From JACDCA01 sp040881785 (GTDB taxonomy: Bacteria > Acidobacteriota > Vicinamibacteria > Vicinamibacterales > 2-12-FULL-66-21), in the NCBI GenBank assembly GCA_040881785.1, contig JBBECO010000062.1, positions 1 through 37,514 on the forward strand: a DNA stretch of 37,514 bases, given 5' to 3'. Made by a program: the position numbers and the translations under genes. A model generated the notes under the pieces. That model saw nothing but the letters and a program-made list of their open reading frames with translations, made no database searches and had not been told where the DNA came from. Numbering within the stretch: position 1 is the first letter of the stretch; every line of letters starts with the position of its first letter. Positions 37,400 to 37,514 of the stretch are shown piece after piece.

Positions 37400-37514
37400 A
37401 TGAGACGCCATTCGTCGATGGGGGTGGTGATCGCCTCGGTGTGGAGGAAGGCGCTCGGTCTCGCCTACGAGCCCTGGCGCGTCACGCATACGGCGGTGGC
37501 GGTGGCGGCAGTCG
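37400..37514 (+). CDS. Possible partial gene running off the window
   Basis: ATG at 37400, 11 bases after the usp stop, opens 38 codons to the window end: MRRHSSMGVVIASVWRKALG, then LAYEPWRVTHTAVAVAAV. Nothing is recognised. Only a weak purine stretch (GATGAG) is upstream. Confidence 0.3.
   Translation, partial: MRRHSSMGVVIASVWRKALGLAYEPWRVTHTAVAVAAV

Noticed and set aside
1..37514. tRNA and rRNA genes
   Set aside because: No T-loop (GGTTCGA-type) with matching arms or conserved rRNA segment was recognised by eye; a covariance-model scan would be decisive.

Overview
The window is GC-rich (by eye about 65% G+C), densely coded bacterial DNA carrying three 100-base N runs, so it is a scaffold, probably from a metagenome-assembled genome. 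Gene content (AddAB-type helicase-nuclease pair, YpdA-type reductase, Mrp, M16 peptidase pair, NSS/MetS transporter) and several families of short palindromic repeats spread through intergenic DNA and even through coding regions fit an Acidobacteriota-like soil bacterium, perhaps class Vicinamibacteria. That placement is inference; no rRNA or tRNA gene was seen to settle it.

Left part (1-30,220), region by region: a partial SRPBCC protein; a tightly overlapping minus-strand operon of a zinc-type dehydrogenase, pyruvate kinase and the Na+/H+ antiporter NhaA; a cluster of inverted repeats; a plus-strand run of an outer-membrane-type protein, a 57-residue protein and an amidase; a repeat-rich, gene-poor stretch around the first gap; a minus-strand operon of gamma-glutamyltransferase, catalytic and non-catalytic M16 peptidases and a quinone-oxidoreductase-like protein; a divergent MFS transporter cut by a gap; a minus-strand group of DnaJ-like protein, two small membrane proteins and Mrp; three small zinc-ribbon or hypothetical genes; AddB-AddA recombination nuclease; a secreted hypothetical protein; YpdA; and an NSS transporter with its 31-residue MetS-type subunit. 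Many neighbours overlap as ATGA, GTGA or TGATG, so translational coupling is the rule. Four genes have a -10-like hexamer exactly six bases before a GTG start, which suggests leaderless transcripts.

Right part (about 30,450-37,514) differs. All confident genes but one are on the plus strand, they use Shine-Dalgarno sequences, carry none of the dispersed repeats, and form a stress/membrane set: a second NhaA, UspA-type proteins, a membrane ClpP-class protease of the NfeD family overlapping a flotillin-like FloA gene, plus remnants of a P-type ATPase and of another UspA. A coding frame with strong G/C third-position bias loses that bias at about 30,440-30,455, which looks like a breakpoint: an island border or a chimeric scaffold join.

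I did not find a complete, clearly new defence or biosynthetic system. The most unusual signals are the invasion of the addA/addB coding regions by four different repeat types kept in frame, the pentapeptide-coding tandem repeat that forms the start of an M16 gene and swallows an assembly gap, and the promoter-like end of one palindromic repeat family.
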